Source: Flaviramulus sp. BrNp1-15 (lineage in GTDB: Bacteria; Bacteroidota; Bacteroidia; Flavobacteriales; Flavobacteriaceae). Taken from it: a stretch of 64,000 nucleotides of DNA. Shown piece after piece: positions 1 through 8,903 of this stretch (its first letter is position 1; each line of letters opens with the position of its first letter). Position numbers and translations under genes: made by a program. The notes beneath the pieces were generated by a model. That model did no database searches. It was not told where the DNA came from and saw only the letters and a list, made by a program, of their open reading frames with translations. Location of the stretch: NCBI RefSeq assembly GCF_022259695.1, contig NZ_CP092099.1:1224471-1288470 (forward strand), given 5' to 3'.

Positions 1-450
1 GTCTGGGGCTGTTTTAATTACTCTAGTAAAATCTTCTATAGCAGTTTCGTATTCTTCTAAATCTAATTTAACACAAGCTAAACTGTAAAGGGCATCAATA
101 AAATTCTCATCAAGCATGTAAGCCTTTGCGTAATCTTCTTTAGCACCTGTAAAATCTTTAATACTGTATCTTGAATTTCCCCTGTTGTAATAGGTATCCG
201 CGTCAGGTTCTTCAATTATTATTTTAGAATAATCTACAATGGCTCCAGAGTAATCGCCTAAATCATTTTTTGCAATAGCTCTATAAAAGTAAGCGTCTAA
301 ATTTTTAGGCTCTTGTTCTATTACTTGTGTTAATAGTTTTATTTTTTCGTTCAAATCAGAAGTTCTTTGAGCTAGCCTAAATATCTTATTTGTTTGCCCA
401 TAACTTAGTATTGGACATGTAACGAGTAGTAGAAGAATAATTTTTTTCAT
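1..450 (-). CDS. Secreted TPR-repeat protein, C-terminus cut by window edge
   Basis: A reading frame without stops runs on the minus strand from an ATG at 450 off the left edge (150 codons visible). The start MKKIILLLLVTCPILSYGQ is a signal peptide with an AXQ-like cleavage end, so the protein is exported. From about residue 40 there are repeated 34-residue helical units with the TPR signature (A-F-Y-R-A..G-D-Y..A-I-x-D-Y and Y-Y-N-R-G..D-F-x-G-A-K-E-D-Y). TPR arrays bind proteins; no enzymatic domain is visible. Partner and role unknown, and the C-terminus is missing. Confidence 0.8.
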   Translation of the reverse strand, partial: MKKIILLLLVTCPILSYGQTNKIFRLAQRTSDLNEKIKLLTQVIEQEPKNLDAYFYRAIAKNDLGDYSGAIVDYSKIIIEEPDADTYYNRGNSRYSIKDFTGAKEDYAKAYMLDENFIDALYSLACVKLDLEEYETAIEDFTRVIKTAPD

Positions 451-753
451 AGCTTAAATGCAACAAATAATATGCCATTTTATTACGTAATAAAGTTAGT
501 ATTATTTTTATTTATTTATTGTTAAGAATAAATATCTTTTTTTATTCATTTTATAGAATTAGTAATTATAACCAATTTATAGTTTAATAAATACGCTTTG
601 TTTTTTGTAAGTAAAAATATACAAAAATAAAAATTTCATGCATTTCGTCGAATATATTTGTATTACAAACAAAAGTAATAGTATTATTACAAAATAATAA
701 TAATTAATTACAAGTCTCTCAACAAAATTTAATCCCCCAAATCTAAAATTTAT
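451..753. other. AT-rich intergenic region between divergent genes
   Basis: About 300 bases, very AT-rich, between two divergently transcribed genes. The only recognisable signal is a TAnnTTTG box at 653-660, listed separately. I see no ORF, RNA or repeat in it. Confidence 0.5.
653..660 (+). promoter_or_regulatory. Candidate Bacteroidota -7 promoter box
   Basis: TATATTTG matches TAnnTTTG, the -7 element used by the primary sigma factor of Bacteroidota. It lies about 93 bases upstream of the ATG at 754. I do not see a convincing TTG -33 element at the usual distance, so this is a weak call. Confidence 0.35.
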
Positions 754-3700
754 ATGAGAAGATTTTTACCCCTCAATTTTTTTCAAACTAATACATTTAT
801 ATTTTTTTTACTGTTTTTTTCTATTGGAAATGCCCAAATTATTCAGGTTGAAATAATTGGTGATGCAGTTGTTACGCAAGGTTCTACAATTACAATTAAT
901 GCTGGATCTAGTCTGGATTTTAGGATTACCAATGTTGAAACTGCAGCATGTAGTAATAGTAATAGGTTGGAAATTGAAAATGTAACAGTTGCAGATGTTA
1001 CAAATTTTAATGTTTCGCCTAATAATGTTAAAAGAAAAATTAAACAAGATACTTGCCCAGGTAATGGTAATAAGGATTTAGATTTTTCAATTGAAAATAC
1101 TAGTGGTAATTGTGCAACGGTGTCTACCCTTGTGACCATTGAAATTAAAAATCAAGCAAATTTCACTTTTACTTTGGAGGTGAATTCTTCTCCTGTAATT
1201 TCAGTACTTGGAGGTAGCCCATCAGCAGATATTTTAAATGGATCAACAACAATATCAAGTGTTAACGGTACATATTTTGGAGTTGTTGAAGAGGCCGGTG
1301 TGGTTACTAGAAATTATATAATTTCTAATACGGGAAGTTGTCCACTTGATATTTCTGCAATTTCAAGTTCACTTAGTGATTTTACTGTAACACCTTATGT
1401 TATATTATCAGATTTTGTTACGCCTGCATTTTATACAGTGAGTATAGCTCCGGGAGATTTTGTTGTTTTCCCAGTAACATTTATAGGGCCACTTGCTGGA
1501 TCAGGAACTTTAACTTCTACAATTAGTATTTCTAATTCAGACAATACTACATTTACTTTTGATGTTAGTGCAGAAATGTTTGATTTTAATATTCCAGGAC
1601 CAGGAGGTGTTACGGCTGATTTTAGGCTTTGGTTAAAGTCAACTAGAGGAATTACAGAAACCGGATCTAAGGTGTCTTTATGGTCAGATTTAGGATCAAA
1701 TGGTAAAGATGCAGAACAACCTGTTGCTAGTAATCAACCTACTTATTTAGACAATGCTACCGATAATATAAATTTTAATCCTGTAATTAAGTTTGAAAAC
1801 GATGGAGCTTCCGTTGAGCAATATTTATACAATTCAAGCAATGGTTTTTATAGTCAAGATGTGTTTATAGTTATGATTCCTGATGTAAGTATAAATAGTT
1901 CTTCTACTAGAAGTACTGTGTTTTCAGGTATTTCGTCGGGTAGTGCAAGTGATATTACAGGTATTGGTTTTGGAGATTATTCATCAGAATTTACTAATGA
2001 AACATTATCTTATAATCAAGACGTTTCAGGAGGTGGAAGTTTTAATGGAGAAGCGGTAATTGGTGGTAGTTACTCTAATGCAGGAATAATTAACGTTAGA
2101 AATAATGCTTTTGTTTCACCAACAGGACAAGATATTTTATATAACTCCAATGTTTTAACAACAACCTCAGTTAACGATGTGGCTTTTGTAAACGTAGGAA
2201 CACCAGGACCTCCTATTGTATTGGGAACAGAATATTGGATTGGTAGAAATTTTGATATCCAAGGAAGTTTAAATGGCAGGGTGGCAGAAATTTTCACATT
2301 TGCAGAACGTGTGCCAGATGCTGCTAGACAAAAAATTGAATCATATTTGGCTATTAAATATGGTATTACATTAGGAGCAACTAATGAAGCTCAGAAGGAT
2401 TATATTAACTCTTTTGGTACTAAAGTTTGGGATGTTGCAGTTAACACAGGTTATAATTATCACGTAGCTGGAATTGGGAAAGATTCAATTTCAGATTTAA
2501 ATCAAAAACAATCAAAAACATTAAATGATACCAATGAAGTTGCTATTGGCTTAAATGGGGTGTTTACTACTAATAGTGCAAATACAAATGAGTTTGTTAA
2601 TGACGGCGATTTTTTAGTTTGGGGATCTAATAACTTAGCAATTACATCAGGTGGAAGTAATACGGTAACTATAGATACAGGTTTAACATCTTCAGTAACC
2701 AGAATTTTAAGGCAATGGAAAATAATTGAATCTACTGAAGTTACTAGTGATGTGGAAAATGTTTATGTTTCTATACCATCAAACGCCTTTAGTAGTTTTA
2801 CTTTAAATACAGACGAAGAATATGTGTTAATTGTTGCAGATAACGATAATTTCACAGATGCAGATATTATAGATGTTGTTCCTTTAAAATCTGATGGCTC
2901 AGGAAACCTTCAAACCTGGTATGATTTTAATGGTACTAAATATTTTACATTTGGTAAAGCAAGTAAATTATCAGATAATCATTCTATACATATTGAGGCA
3001 GGAGATTATTTGGTAGGCGAATATGCTTTAAACTTAAATATTAATGCTTTTTCAATTTCTGCATGGGTAAAAGCAGATGCTAGTCAAACTTCAACAAGAA
3101 CAGTTATGGCTAAAGGAAGTAAATTACAATTAAGATTAAACAGTTCGCATCAAGTAGAAATTATGCTTGATGATGATGTTACTCCACGATTTATTTCAAA
3201 CATGGTTCTTAATGATAATAAGTGGCACCAAATTAGTTTTGTTTATAAAAGTGGAACAATATATTTGTATGTTGATGGTGTGCTAGATAAGTCTGAACAC
3301 GATGTAAATCCTCCATCACCTAATTTTAATAGATTTTCTGTAGGCGCACTTTTTGTAGATAAAAATAACATTTCAAATTACTTTTTAGGAGAAATTGATG
3401 AGGTTTATGTATGGGATCAAGAGCTTACGCAAGCTCAGGTAAGATACCTTATGAATCAAGAAATTGAAAGATTTGATGTTAGTGGAACAGATTATGTAAA
3501 CGGTAAGATATTACCACAAGCCTCATTAAGTAATGAGGTAAATTCTATTCCATGGAGTAATTTAAAAGCGTATTACGATTTTAATTCTTTTTATGGTTCT
3601 ACAGTTGAAGGTTTAACAAATAATCGAAACTTTTTACGTTTAAAATATCTTATTAAAGATAAAACCATAATTGATAATCAAACTATACCAGTACCATATA

Positions 3701-5682
3701 TTTCGGCAAGTGGTGGAGATTGGGATGCCGCTTCTACATGGAGCAACAGTGCAGATCAAATTATTCCAAATGCTTTAAGTTTAGATGGTTCTACAATTAT
3801 AGATTGGAATATTGTTCAAATATCTCATGATATTGATTCTGGTGATAGAGATATTTCTCTTTTAGGTTTAATTCAAACTGATGGGATTTTAAAAATATCA
3901 GACCCAGTAGATGTTCAAGATGAAACAAATTCTGGACAAGGACTAACTATTACACATTATCTAGAGTTAGATGGTGTTATAGATTTAGTTGGTGAATCTC
4001 AATTAGTACAAACTGAAGGAAGTATTATTGATATAGATAGTGGTGGTTATATTGAACGTGACCAACAAGGAACTGCAAGTGGTTTTAATTATAATTATTG
4101 GTCATCTTCTGTTGGTCCAATTACGGGTAATAGTGCTACTAAAGGAACAGGAATTGCAAGCACAAATGCAAACCATACAATTTCTGGTGTTTTAAACGAT
4201 GGAACTATTTCTAGCTCATACCAATCGCTATTGTATAACGCATCACCAAATGGAAGTGGTTCTATTCCGCCACCAGGTTTTGCAAGAACTATTAGTACAG
4301 AATGGTTATATAAGTTTTATGGTGTTGCAGATGATTATTATGCTTGGTCAAAGATAGGTGAGTCTTCGTCATTATTACCTGGTGAAGGGTTTACCATGAA
4401 AGGAACTGGAGGTTCAGCTTTAATTCCAATTTCTACTCAACAAAATTATGTATTTGTAGGATTGCCAAATAATGGAGATATTACTTTAGAATTAGATAAA
4501 TCTTCTGGAGAAGTAGAGCGATTAATTGGAAATCCATACCCATCAGCAATTGATGCTACAGAATTTATATTAGACAACATGAGTATTGCAGATGGTGGTA
4601 ATAATTCAACAGGAACTATTTTTAATGGTGCACTTTATTTTTGGGATCATTTCGGGCAAGAAGATTCGCATGTATTAAAAGATTATGTAGGTGGTTATGC
4701 TACCAGAAATTTAACAGGCGGGGCAGTAGCTATTTCAAATGATGCCAGACTAAATAATGATTTAACCACAGGAACAAAAGTGCCAGGGCAATATATTCCT
4801 GTAAACCAAGGGTTCTTTGTATCTACGGTACTAGATGGTTTTGATAATGATAATGGTACACCAGTTTTAACTGTTGATGGAGGAGATATTGTATTTAAAA
4901 ATAGCCAACGCGTTTATGTAGCTGAAGATGGTGCAGCATCATTGTTTTTCAAATCAGTATCTAGTAAAAAGAAAAATAACTCAAACGCAAATTATATAGA
5001 TGTTACACCCACTATTAAACTAATGTATAGTTCGCCTTTAGGTTATCATAGGCAAATAGTTTTAGGAGCAAATAAAAATGCTTCAATGGAATTTGATTTA
5101 GGTTACGATGCATTTATGGCAGATGTAGCTGAAGAAGATATGTATTGGAATATAAATAGTAAAAAGTTTGTTATACAAGGAGTTGATACTTTTGATGCAT
5201 CACAAGAATTTTCTTTAGGTATAAAAGTTAAAGAGGCTGGTATAGCTAGTATTAAACTTGATGCATTAGAAAATATAGATACTAGCACTTCAGTGTTTAT
5301 TAAAGATAGCATTACAGAAGAAACGTATAAAATTAATGACAGTGCTTTTGATGTGTTTTTAGAACCTGGTGAATATAATGATAGATATAAGCTAGTATTT
5401 CAGCAAAACAACATGTCATTAAGTGTTGAAGAAAGTATTATCGCTAACAAAGTATTGTTTTACTACGATTTAGGTTCTTCGGAATTAAAAATAATAAATA
5501 AAGATGGTTTATATATTTCTAGTGTTAATCTATACAATATACTAGGTCAGGAAATTTTAAGTACTAATTTAAAGTCAACTTCATTAAACGAATCTGTTGA
5601 GTTAAATGTAGTAACTGGAATATATATAGTAAAGCTTGAAACTGAAAAAGGATTGATTAATAAAAAAATAGTTATTGAATAA
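754..5682 (+). CDS. Very large T9SS-secreted surface protein with LamG-like domain
   Basis: 1642-residue protein. An N-terminal signal peptide (hydrophobic to about residue 27, ending IGNAQ) is followed by beta-sandwich repeats resembling choice-of-anchor-D/ASPM-like modules (residues ~150-280) and a segment (~295-540) typical of flavobacterial secreted proteins. A LamG/concanavalin-like fold lies at ~740-905 (NAFSISAWVKA, KWHQISFVY, GEIDEVYVWD). The last ~80 residues form a type IX secretion C-terminal sorting domain (SVNLYNILGQEI, GIYIVKLET, KKIVIE). It should cross the outer membrane through T9SS and remain on the surface or be released. LamG domains commonly bind carbohydrate or protein; adhesion is a plausible role, not shown. 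A Plug-type T9SS protein is encoded at 16395-17645. Confidence 0.88.
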   Translation: MRRFLPLNFFQTNTFIFFLLFFSIGNAQIIQVEIIGDAVVTQGSTITINAGSSLDFRITNVETAACSNSNRLEIENVTVADVTNFNVSPNNVKRKIKQDTCPGNGNKDLDFSIENTSGNCATVSTLVTIEIKNQANFTFTLEVNSSPVISVLGGSPSADILNGSTTISSVNGTYFGVVEEAGVVTRNYIISNTGSCPLDISAISSSLSDFTVTPYVILSDFVTPAFYTVSIAPGDFVVFPVTFIGPLAGSGTLTSTISISNSDNTTFTFDVSAEMFDFNIPGPGGVTADFRLWLKSTRGITETGSKVSLWSDLGSNGKDAEQPVASNQPTYLDNATDNINFNPVIKFENDGASVEQYLYNSSNGFYSQDVFIVMIPDVSINSSSTRSTVFSGISSGSASDITGIGFGDYSSEFTNETLSYNQDVSGGGSFNGEAVIGGSYSNAGIINVRNNAFVSPTGQDILYNSNVLTTTSVNDVAFVNVGTPGPPIVLGTEYWIGRNFDIQGSLNGRVAEIFTFAERVPDAARQKIESYLAIKYGITLGATNEAQKDYINSFGTKVWDVAVNTGYNYHVAGIGKDSISDLNQKQSKTLNDTNEVAIGLNGVFTTNSANTNEFVNDGDFLVWGSNNLAITSGGSNTVTIDTGLTSSVTRILRQWKIIESTEVTSDVENVYVSIPSNAFSSFTLNTDEEYVLIVADNDNFTDADIIDVVPLKSDGSGNLQTWYDFNGTKYFTFGKASKLSDNHSIHIEAGDYLVGEYALNLNINAFSISAWVKADASQTSTRTVMAKGSKLQLRLNSSHQVEIMLDDDVTPRFISNMVLNDNKWHQISFVYKSGTIYLYVDGVLDKSEHDVNPPSPNFNRFSVGALFVDKNNISNYFLGEIDEVYVWDQELTQAQVRYLMNQEIERFDVSGTDYVNGKILPQASLSNEVNSIPWSNLKAYYDFNSFYGSTVEGLTNNRNFLRLKYLIKDKTIIDNQTIPVPYISASGGDWDAASTWSNSADQIIPNALSLDGSTIIDWNIVQISHDIDSGDRDISLLGLIQTDGILKISDPVDVQDETNSGQGLTITHYLELDGVIDLVGESQLVQTEGSIIDIDSGGYIERDQQGTASGFNYNYWSSSVGPITGNSATKGTGIASTNANHTISGVLNDGTISSSYQSLLYNASPNGSGSIPPPGFARTISTEWLYKFYGVADDYYAWSKIGESSSLLPGEGFTMKGTGGSALIPISTQQNYVFVGLPNNGDITLELDKSSGEVERLIGNPYPSAIDATEFILDNMSIADGGNNSTGTIFNGALYFWDHFGQEDSHVLKDYVGGYATRNLTGGAVAISNDARLNNDLTTGTKVPGQYIPVNQGFFVSTVLDGFDNDNGTPVLTVDGGDIVFKNSQRVYVAEDGAASLFFKSVSSKKKNNSNANYIDVTPTIKLMYSSPLGYHRQIVLGANKNASMEFDLGYDAFMADVAEEDMYWNINSKKFVIQGVDTFDASQEFSLGIKVKEAGIASIKLDALENIDTSTSVFIKDSITEETYKINDSAFDVFLEPGEYNDRYKLVFQQNNMSLSVEESIIANKVLFYYDLGSSELKIINKDGLYISSVNLYNILGQEILSTNLKSTSLNESVELNVVTGIYIVKLETEKGLINKKIVIE

Positions 5683-5689
5683 TTAATAG

Positions 5690-6931
5690 TTATTCATTAA
5701 ACAAATTTTCTTTCTTTTTTTGAAGATGTTTTTTTTCAAGAACATTCGTTACCGTTTTTAAAGCCAAATCAATGTATTTGTTAGCTTTTTCTGAATTATT
5801 AGTTTTAATGAAATAATCAGCTTTGGTGCCATAATACAAGTAAGCGCGTTGCTCAAAATCATCAGACTTAATATCGTTTAGATAAATTTTTGCCATATGG
5901 TAATCTTGTTTTTGTATGCAAACTACTGCCATATTTAAAACATGAATTGGTGTAGGCTGTAATCTATTTAAACATTGATACCAATAATGTATTTTATCCC
6001 AATTAGTGTCTTCAAAACGAGTAGCTTTTAAATGTTCGGCAGCTATAGCGGCTTCGTAATGGTAACAGGAAAGCGTTTTATCTTCAACAGCTTTGTTCAT
6101 CATACTATTTCCCAGTTGAATTAAAGGAAAATACCATTTACTTCTATCTTGATGCTGTAAATCTAAAATTTCATTTTCGGCATTGGTTTTTGTTTCTAAT
6201 CGTGCCGCATGAAAACACATTAATGCACACAAAGCATAAGCTTCCGAATTGCGAGTGTTTTTATTTTTTAAAAGGAGTTGTGTTAACCGAATAGCTTCTC
6301 CGCATAAGTCTGAACGTATTAATTTGTCTTTTTTGTTTGAATGAAAACCCTCATTAAAAATCAAGTAAAGTACTTCCAAAACACTGTCTAACCGTTTTTG
6401 TAATGCTTTTCCTTGTGGGATTTCAAATTTTAATTGCGATTGTTGAATGGCTTTTCGTGCTCTTGCTAAACGTTTTTTAATAGTGTCTTCTTTGGTAAGT
6501 AAAGCTGATGAAATTTCTTTAATACTAAAACCAGAAACCGTTTTTAGAGCAAACGAAATACGATCTCTTGGATCCAGTTTTGGATGACACGCTGTAAAAA
6601 TCATGCGGAGTTGAGCGTCTTCTATTTCAGTATCTAAAAAGAGTTCGTTTATGGCAATGGCGTCCGTTCCTTGATTGATGTTTGGAAGATATTTTTGTTC
6701 GGTTTTTAGTTTTCTAAAAATATCTAAAACCCTGTTTTTAGCCACTTGTGTTAACCACGCTTCTGGATTGTCTGGTTGGTTGTTTCTCCAACTTAAACTA
6801 GCTTTTATAAAGGTGTCTTGTACGGCATCTTCAATAATTTCGAGATGTTTAAGCCCAAAAATTCGAGTTAAAATAGAAACCATCTTCCCGCTGTGATGGC
6901 GAAAAAGATGGTCTATGAGTTTGGGTTCCAT
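5690..6931 (-). CDS. ECF sigma factor with C-terminal helical extension (ECF42-like)
   Basis: 413 residues, about twice a minimal ECF sigma factor. Sigma-70 region 2 is visible near the start (HLFRHHSGKMVSILTRIFG..IEDAVQDTF) and region 4 at ~110-160 (CHPKLDPRDRISFALKTVSGFS..KEDTIKKRLARARKAI). The C-terminal half is a TPR-like/SnoaL-less helical domain (GFHSNKKDKLIRSDLCGEAIRL..). This layout, together with a YciI/DGPF protein directly upstream, matches the ECF42 group, where the extension takes the place of an anti-sigma factor. The ATG overlaps the upstream stop as TAATG, so the two are translationally coupled. It converges with the T9SS gene (7-base gap). Regulon unknown. Confidence 0.85.
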   Translation of the reverse strand: MEPKLIDHLFRHHSGKMVSILTRIFGLKHLEIIEDAVQDTFIKASLSWRNNQPDNPEAWLTQVAKNRVLDIFRKLKTEQKYLPNINQGTDAIAINELFLDTEIEDAQLRMIFTACHPKLDPRDRISFALKTVSGFSIKEISSALLTKEDTIKKRLARARKAIQQSQLKFEIPQGKALQKRLDSVLEVLYLIFNEGFHSNKKDKLIRSDLCGEAIRLTQLLLKNKNTRNSEAYALCALMCFHAARLETKTNAENEILDLQHQDRSKWYFPLIQLGNSMMNKAVEDKTLSCYHYEAAIAAEHLKATRFEDTNWDKIHYWYQCLNRLQPTPIHVLNMAVVCIQKQDYHMAKIYLNDIKSDDFEQRAYLYYGTKADYFIKTNNSEKANKYIDLALKTVTNVLEKKHLQKKKENLFNE

Positions 6932-7278
6932 TAGTGGTCAAAAACCATAATTTCACGAATCTCCACGGTGCCTCCCAAATCGTAATCTGGAAAATCTTGG
7001 GCGATTTTTTCAACTTCATCAAAATTTTTGGCTTTAACGGTGTAATAACCACCAACAATTTCTTTGGCTTCGGCTGAGGTTAAATCGGTAACTGTTCTGT
7101 TTTTACCAACAATACGTCTAATTTGTGGCGTTAAAGCTTCACCACCTTTTAAAATGCCTGCTTTTTCCATTTTGTCGCCCCAGGCAAACCATTTTCCCAT
7201 TCTGGTTTGTAATTCTTCAGGTGAAAGCCCTAAATCGGTGTAATCAGCTCCAATAAAAATCATCATAAAATCTTTCAT
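6931..7278 (-). CDS. YciI-related (DGPF domain) protein, sigma-factor partner
   Basis: 115 residues, a single ferredoxin-like YCII/DGPF domain: MKDFMMIFIGADY start, W-F-A-W-G-D-K-M-E-K-A-G helix, VGKNRTVTDL strand, GGYYTVKAKNFDEV and the closing VEIREI strand. It is the first gene of a two-gene operon with the ECF factor at 5690-6931 (1-base overlap). DGPF proteins are the characteristic neighbours of ECF42 sigma factors; whether they sense a signal or are targets is unclear. No signal peptide, so cytoplasmic. Confidence 0.85.
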   Translation of the reverse strand: MKDFMMIFIGADYTDLGLSPEELQTRMGKWFAWGDKMEKAGILKGGEALTPQIRRIVGKNRTVTDLTSAEAKEIVGGYYTVKAKNFDEVEKIAQDFPDYDLGGTVEIREIMVFDH

Positions 7279-7386
7279 AATTGTTTTGTGTTTGGTTTAT
7301 ATGGTTAAGACGTTTATCAAGATTTAAAAGGGGACAGGTTTTTCAAATTTATTAAACTAGTGTGGAAATAGAAATATAATTTTTTA

Positions 7387-7399
7387 AACTTTGCTTAAC
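7387..7399 (-). repeat. Right half of candidate cassette recipient site (locus 7.4-8.8 kb)
   Basis: On the minus strand this reads GTTAAGCAAAGTT, followed by an A/T tail similar to the sequences that follow GTTAAACGAAC at 43775 and 56986. It is a 10/13 inverse match to GTTAGGTGAAGTT at 8781-8793. The two halves bracket the gene at 7432-8727 as they bracket cassettes at the other two single-cassette loci. Confidence 0.4.
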
Positions 7400-7431
7400 G
7401 ATTTGAATAAAAGAGACTGTTTTAATGATGT

Positions 7432-8727
7432 TTATTTTTTATTAGAAAGATCATTTATCCAATCTTGAATGGTTTTTAAATAATTAGGATGGATTTTTGA
7501 CCAATAAGGGAAATCGCTTTCTCCAACATAGTAGATGGAATGAGAGGCTCCATCTAATAAAACAATTTTAAAATTTTTATTACCTGATTTTGTAAGTGCA
7601 TTAGCGATGAGTTCGTGACTATTCGAAGGAATTATTTCATCTAATTTCCCTTGCAGAATAAGGACTGGTTGCTTTGTTGTTTCAAAGTAAGGAATTGGAC
7701 TGTATAGAAGTTTTTTATCTGTTTGAACTTCATCTAAGCTTGGTATCCAAATATTAGCAAACCATGATTTTGATTTTTCATTATCAATGGCCTTTTCTAA
7801 ATCTACTCTAGATAGTTCTCCTGCTATAAATTTAAATACCTTTCGTTGCAATGCAGTTGCATCCTCAATTTCATCTCCTAAAACTTTAGTGTTTCTATTT
7901 GTCCAATAGTTCAAATCACTTTCTAGTAGAGTAACTCCAGGACAACTTACCGCAACTCCAAATTCAAGGTTTTCTATTTTACTTAAAATAAAAGGGATTT
8001 TTGTGGCTCCTTGGCTACTACCTTTTATTCCAATATTCTTAAATGGAATACCAGTCTTGTCAGAAAAATATTTTATAGCATTGATATCATCTGCAGATAA
8101 TTCTTCAATTGTTGCAACTTCCCAATTACCCTCGGAATTCCCAGTACCTCTTTTGTCATAATGAAAAGTAGTGAATCCCATTTGCGCAAATAATAGGGCT
8201 TCTGCACGTGAAGCACTTCGATCTGCATTTCCAGAAGAAGTTAAAATTATTAGAGCTTTATCTTTATTACTTGAATGAAAAATAGTCCCGTTTAAAGTAA
8301 ATCCATTGGATTCAAAACTAATTTCCTCACTTTTGGGTGTTTTGCTATCATCTATAAGTTCCTTTTCTAATACATAGTAGGTTTTAATGGTGTCAACAGT
8401 AAGTGAACCTTGAAGCTTATTATTGTTTTCAATCCATTTATTTTTGAAAGAGTAAGTGTAAAAATCACTTTGTAACTTAAAATTTATTGAATCATCGCTT
8501 ACTTCAACATTTTGAAATGGAATTCGGTTGGCATTTTGCTCTAAACTCGTGAAGAAAGCTTTAAAATTAATAGAATCGCTTTCTATTTCAAATAGTATCT
8601 TATCAGAAAAATTACCGTACTCAATTATACCCCTAAAATCCCCCGTTTTGTTACTTACTTTGGTTTCAGGGTTTGGTTTGCATGAAAATATTCCAAATGC
8701 TATGAAGATAATAAGTTTTTTTTTCAT
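7432..8727 (-). CDS. Alpha/beta-hydrolase lipoprotein (possible cassette gene)
   Basis: 431 residues. The N-terminus ends in a lipobox (FGIFSCKPN), so it is probably an outer-membrane or periplasmic lipoprotein. After a ~130-residue beta-rich N-terminal domain comes an alpha/beta hydrolase with GKxG strand-turns (YDKRGTGNSEGNW), nucleophile elbow GSSQG, acid in LQGKLDEIIPS and histidine in LLDGASHSIYY. This is the serine aminopeptidase/S9-like esterase layout; the substrate is unknown. Its ends carry a 9/10 inverse pair of boxes (7441-7450 and 8735-8744), and it may be an old integron-like cassette inserted behind P5C dehydrogenase. See the findings. Confidence 0.85.
   Translation of the reverse strand: MKKKLIIFIAFGIFSCKPNPETKVSNKTGDFRGIIEYGNFSDKILFEIESDSINFKAFFTSLEQNANRIPFQNVEVSDDSINFKLQSDFYTYSFKNKWIENNNKLQGSLTVDTIKTYYVLEKELIDDSKTPKSEEISFESNGFTLNGTIFHSSNKDKALIILTSSGNADRSASRAEALLFAQMGFTTFHYDKRGTGNSEGNWEVATIEELSADDINAIKYFSDKTGIPFKNIGIKGSSQGATKIPFILSKIENLEFGVAVSCPGVTLLESDLNYWTNRNTKVLGDEIEDATALQRKVFKFIAGELSRVDLEKAIDNEKSKSWFANIWIPSLDEVQTDKKLLYSPIPYFETTKQPVLILQGKLDEIIPSNSHELIANALTKSGNKNFKIVLLDGASHSIYYVGESDFPYWSKIHPNYLKTIQDWINDLSNKK
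7441..7450 (-). repeat. Candidate cassette 3' box (R''-like)
   Basis: The minus strand reads TCTTTCTAAT, a 9/10 reverse complement of the box ATTAGAAACA at 8735-8744 just upstream of the same gene. It overlaps the last codons of the gene, as the equivalent box does at 45306-45315. It ends in AAT rather than AAC. Confidence 0.35.
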
Positions 8728-8734
8728 AATATAT

Positions 8735-8744
8735 TGTTTCTAAT
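8735..8744 (-). repeat. Candidate cassette 5' box (R'-like)
   Basis: The minus strand reads ATTAGAAACA, preceded by an ATATC box and five spacer bases. The same ATATC-N5-[G/A]TT arrangement precedes the cassettes at 46055 and 57958. The inverse partner is at 7441-7450. Confidence 0.35.
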
Positions 8745-8780
8745 TTTAGGATATAGATAGTTCAGTTACCCATATTCCGA

Positions 8781-8812
8781 GTTAGGTGAAGTTCGGCTTT
8801 TTTTTGAGAATA
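8781..8812 (-). repeat. Left half of candidate recipient site plus conserved flank
   Basis: The minus strand shows TTCTC and an A-run, then GAACTTCACCTAAC, then TCGGAATAT. The same order occurs at 46130-46085, where 12 bases (TTCTCAAAAAAA) and GAACTTC are identical. At 58030-57990 it is recognisable but more diverged. It lies just downstream of the P5C dehydrogenase terminator. Reported because the same sequence recurs beside cassettes elsewhere. Confidence 0.5.
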
Positions 8813-8826
8813 TCAAAAAAACAAAA

Positions 8827-8856
8827 AAAAGCCATTTCAATTAAGAAATAGCTTTT
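8827..8856 (-). terminator. Intrinsic terminator of P5C dehydrogenase gene
   Basis: Inverted repeat AAAAGC.ATTTC / GAAAT.GCTTTT with one mismatch and a 6-base loop. On the minus strand it is followed by a run of eight T. It lies 50-75 bases past the stop codon at 8904. Confidence 0.7.
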
Positions 8857-8903
8857 AAAATATTAAGAGTTAAATAGAGATCCTTTTCTTAAAAAGGAAT
8901 TTA

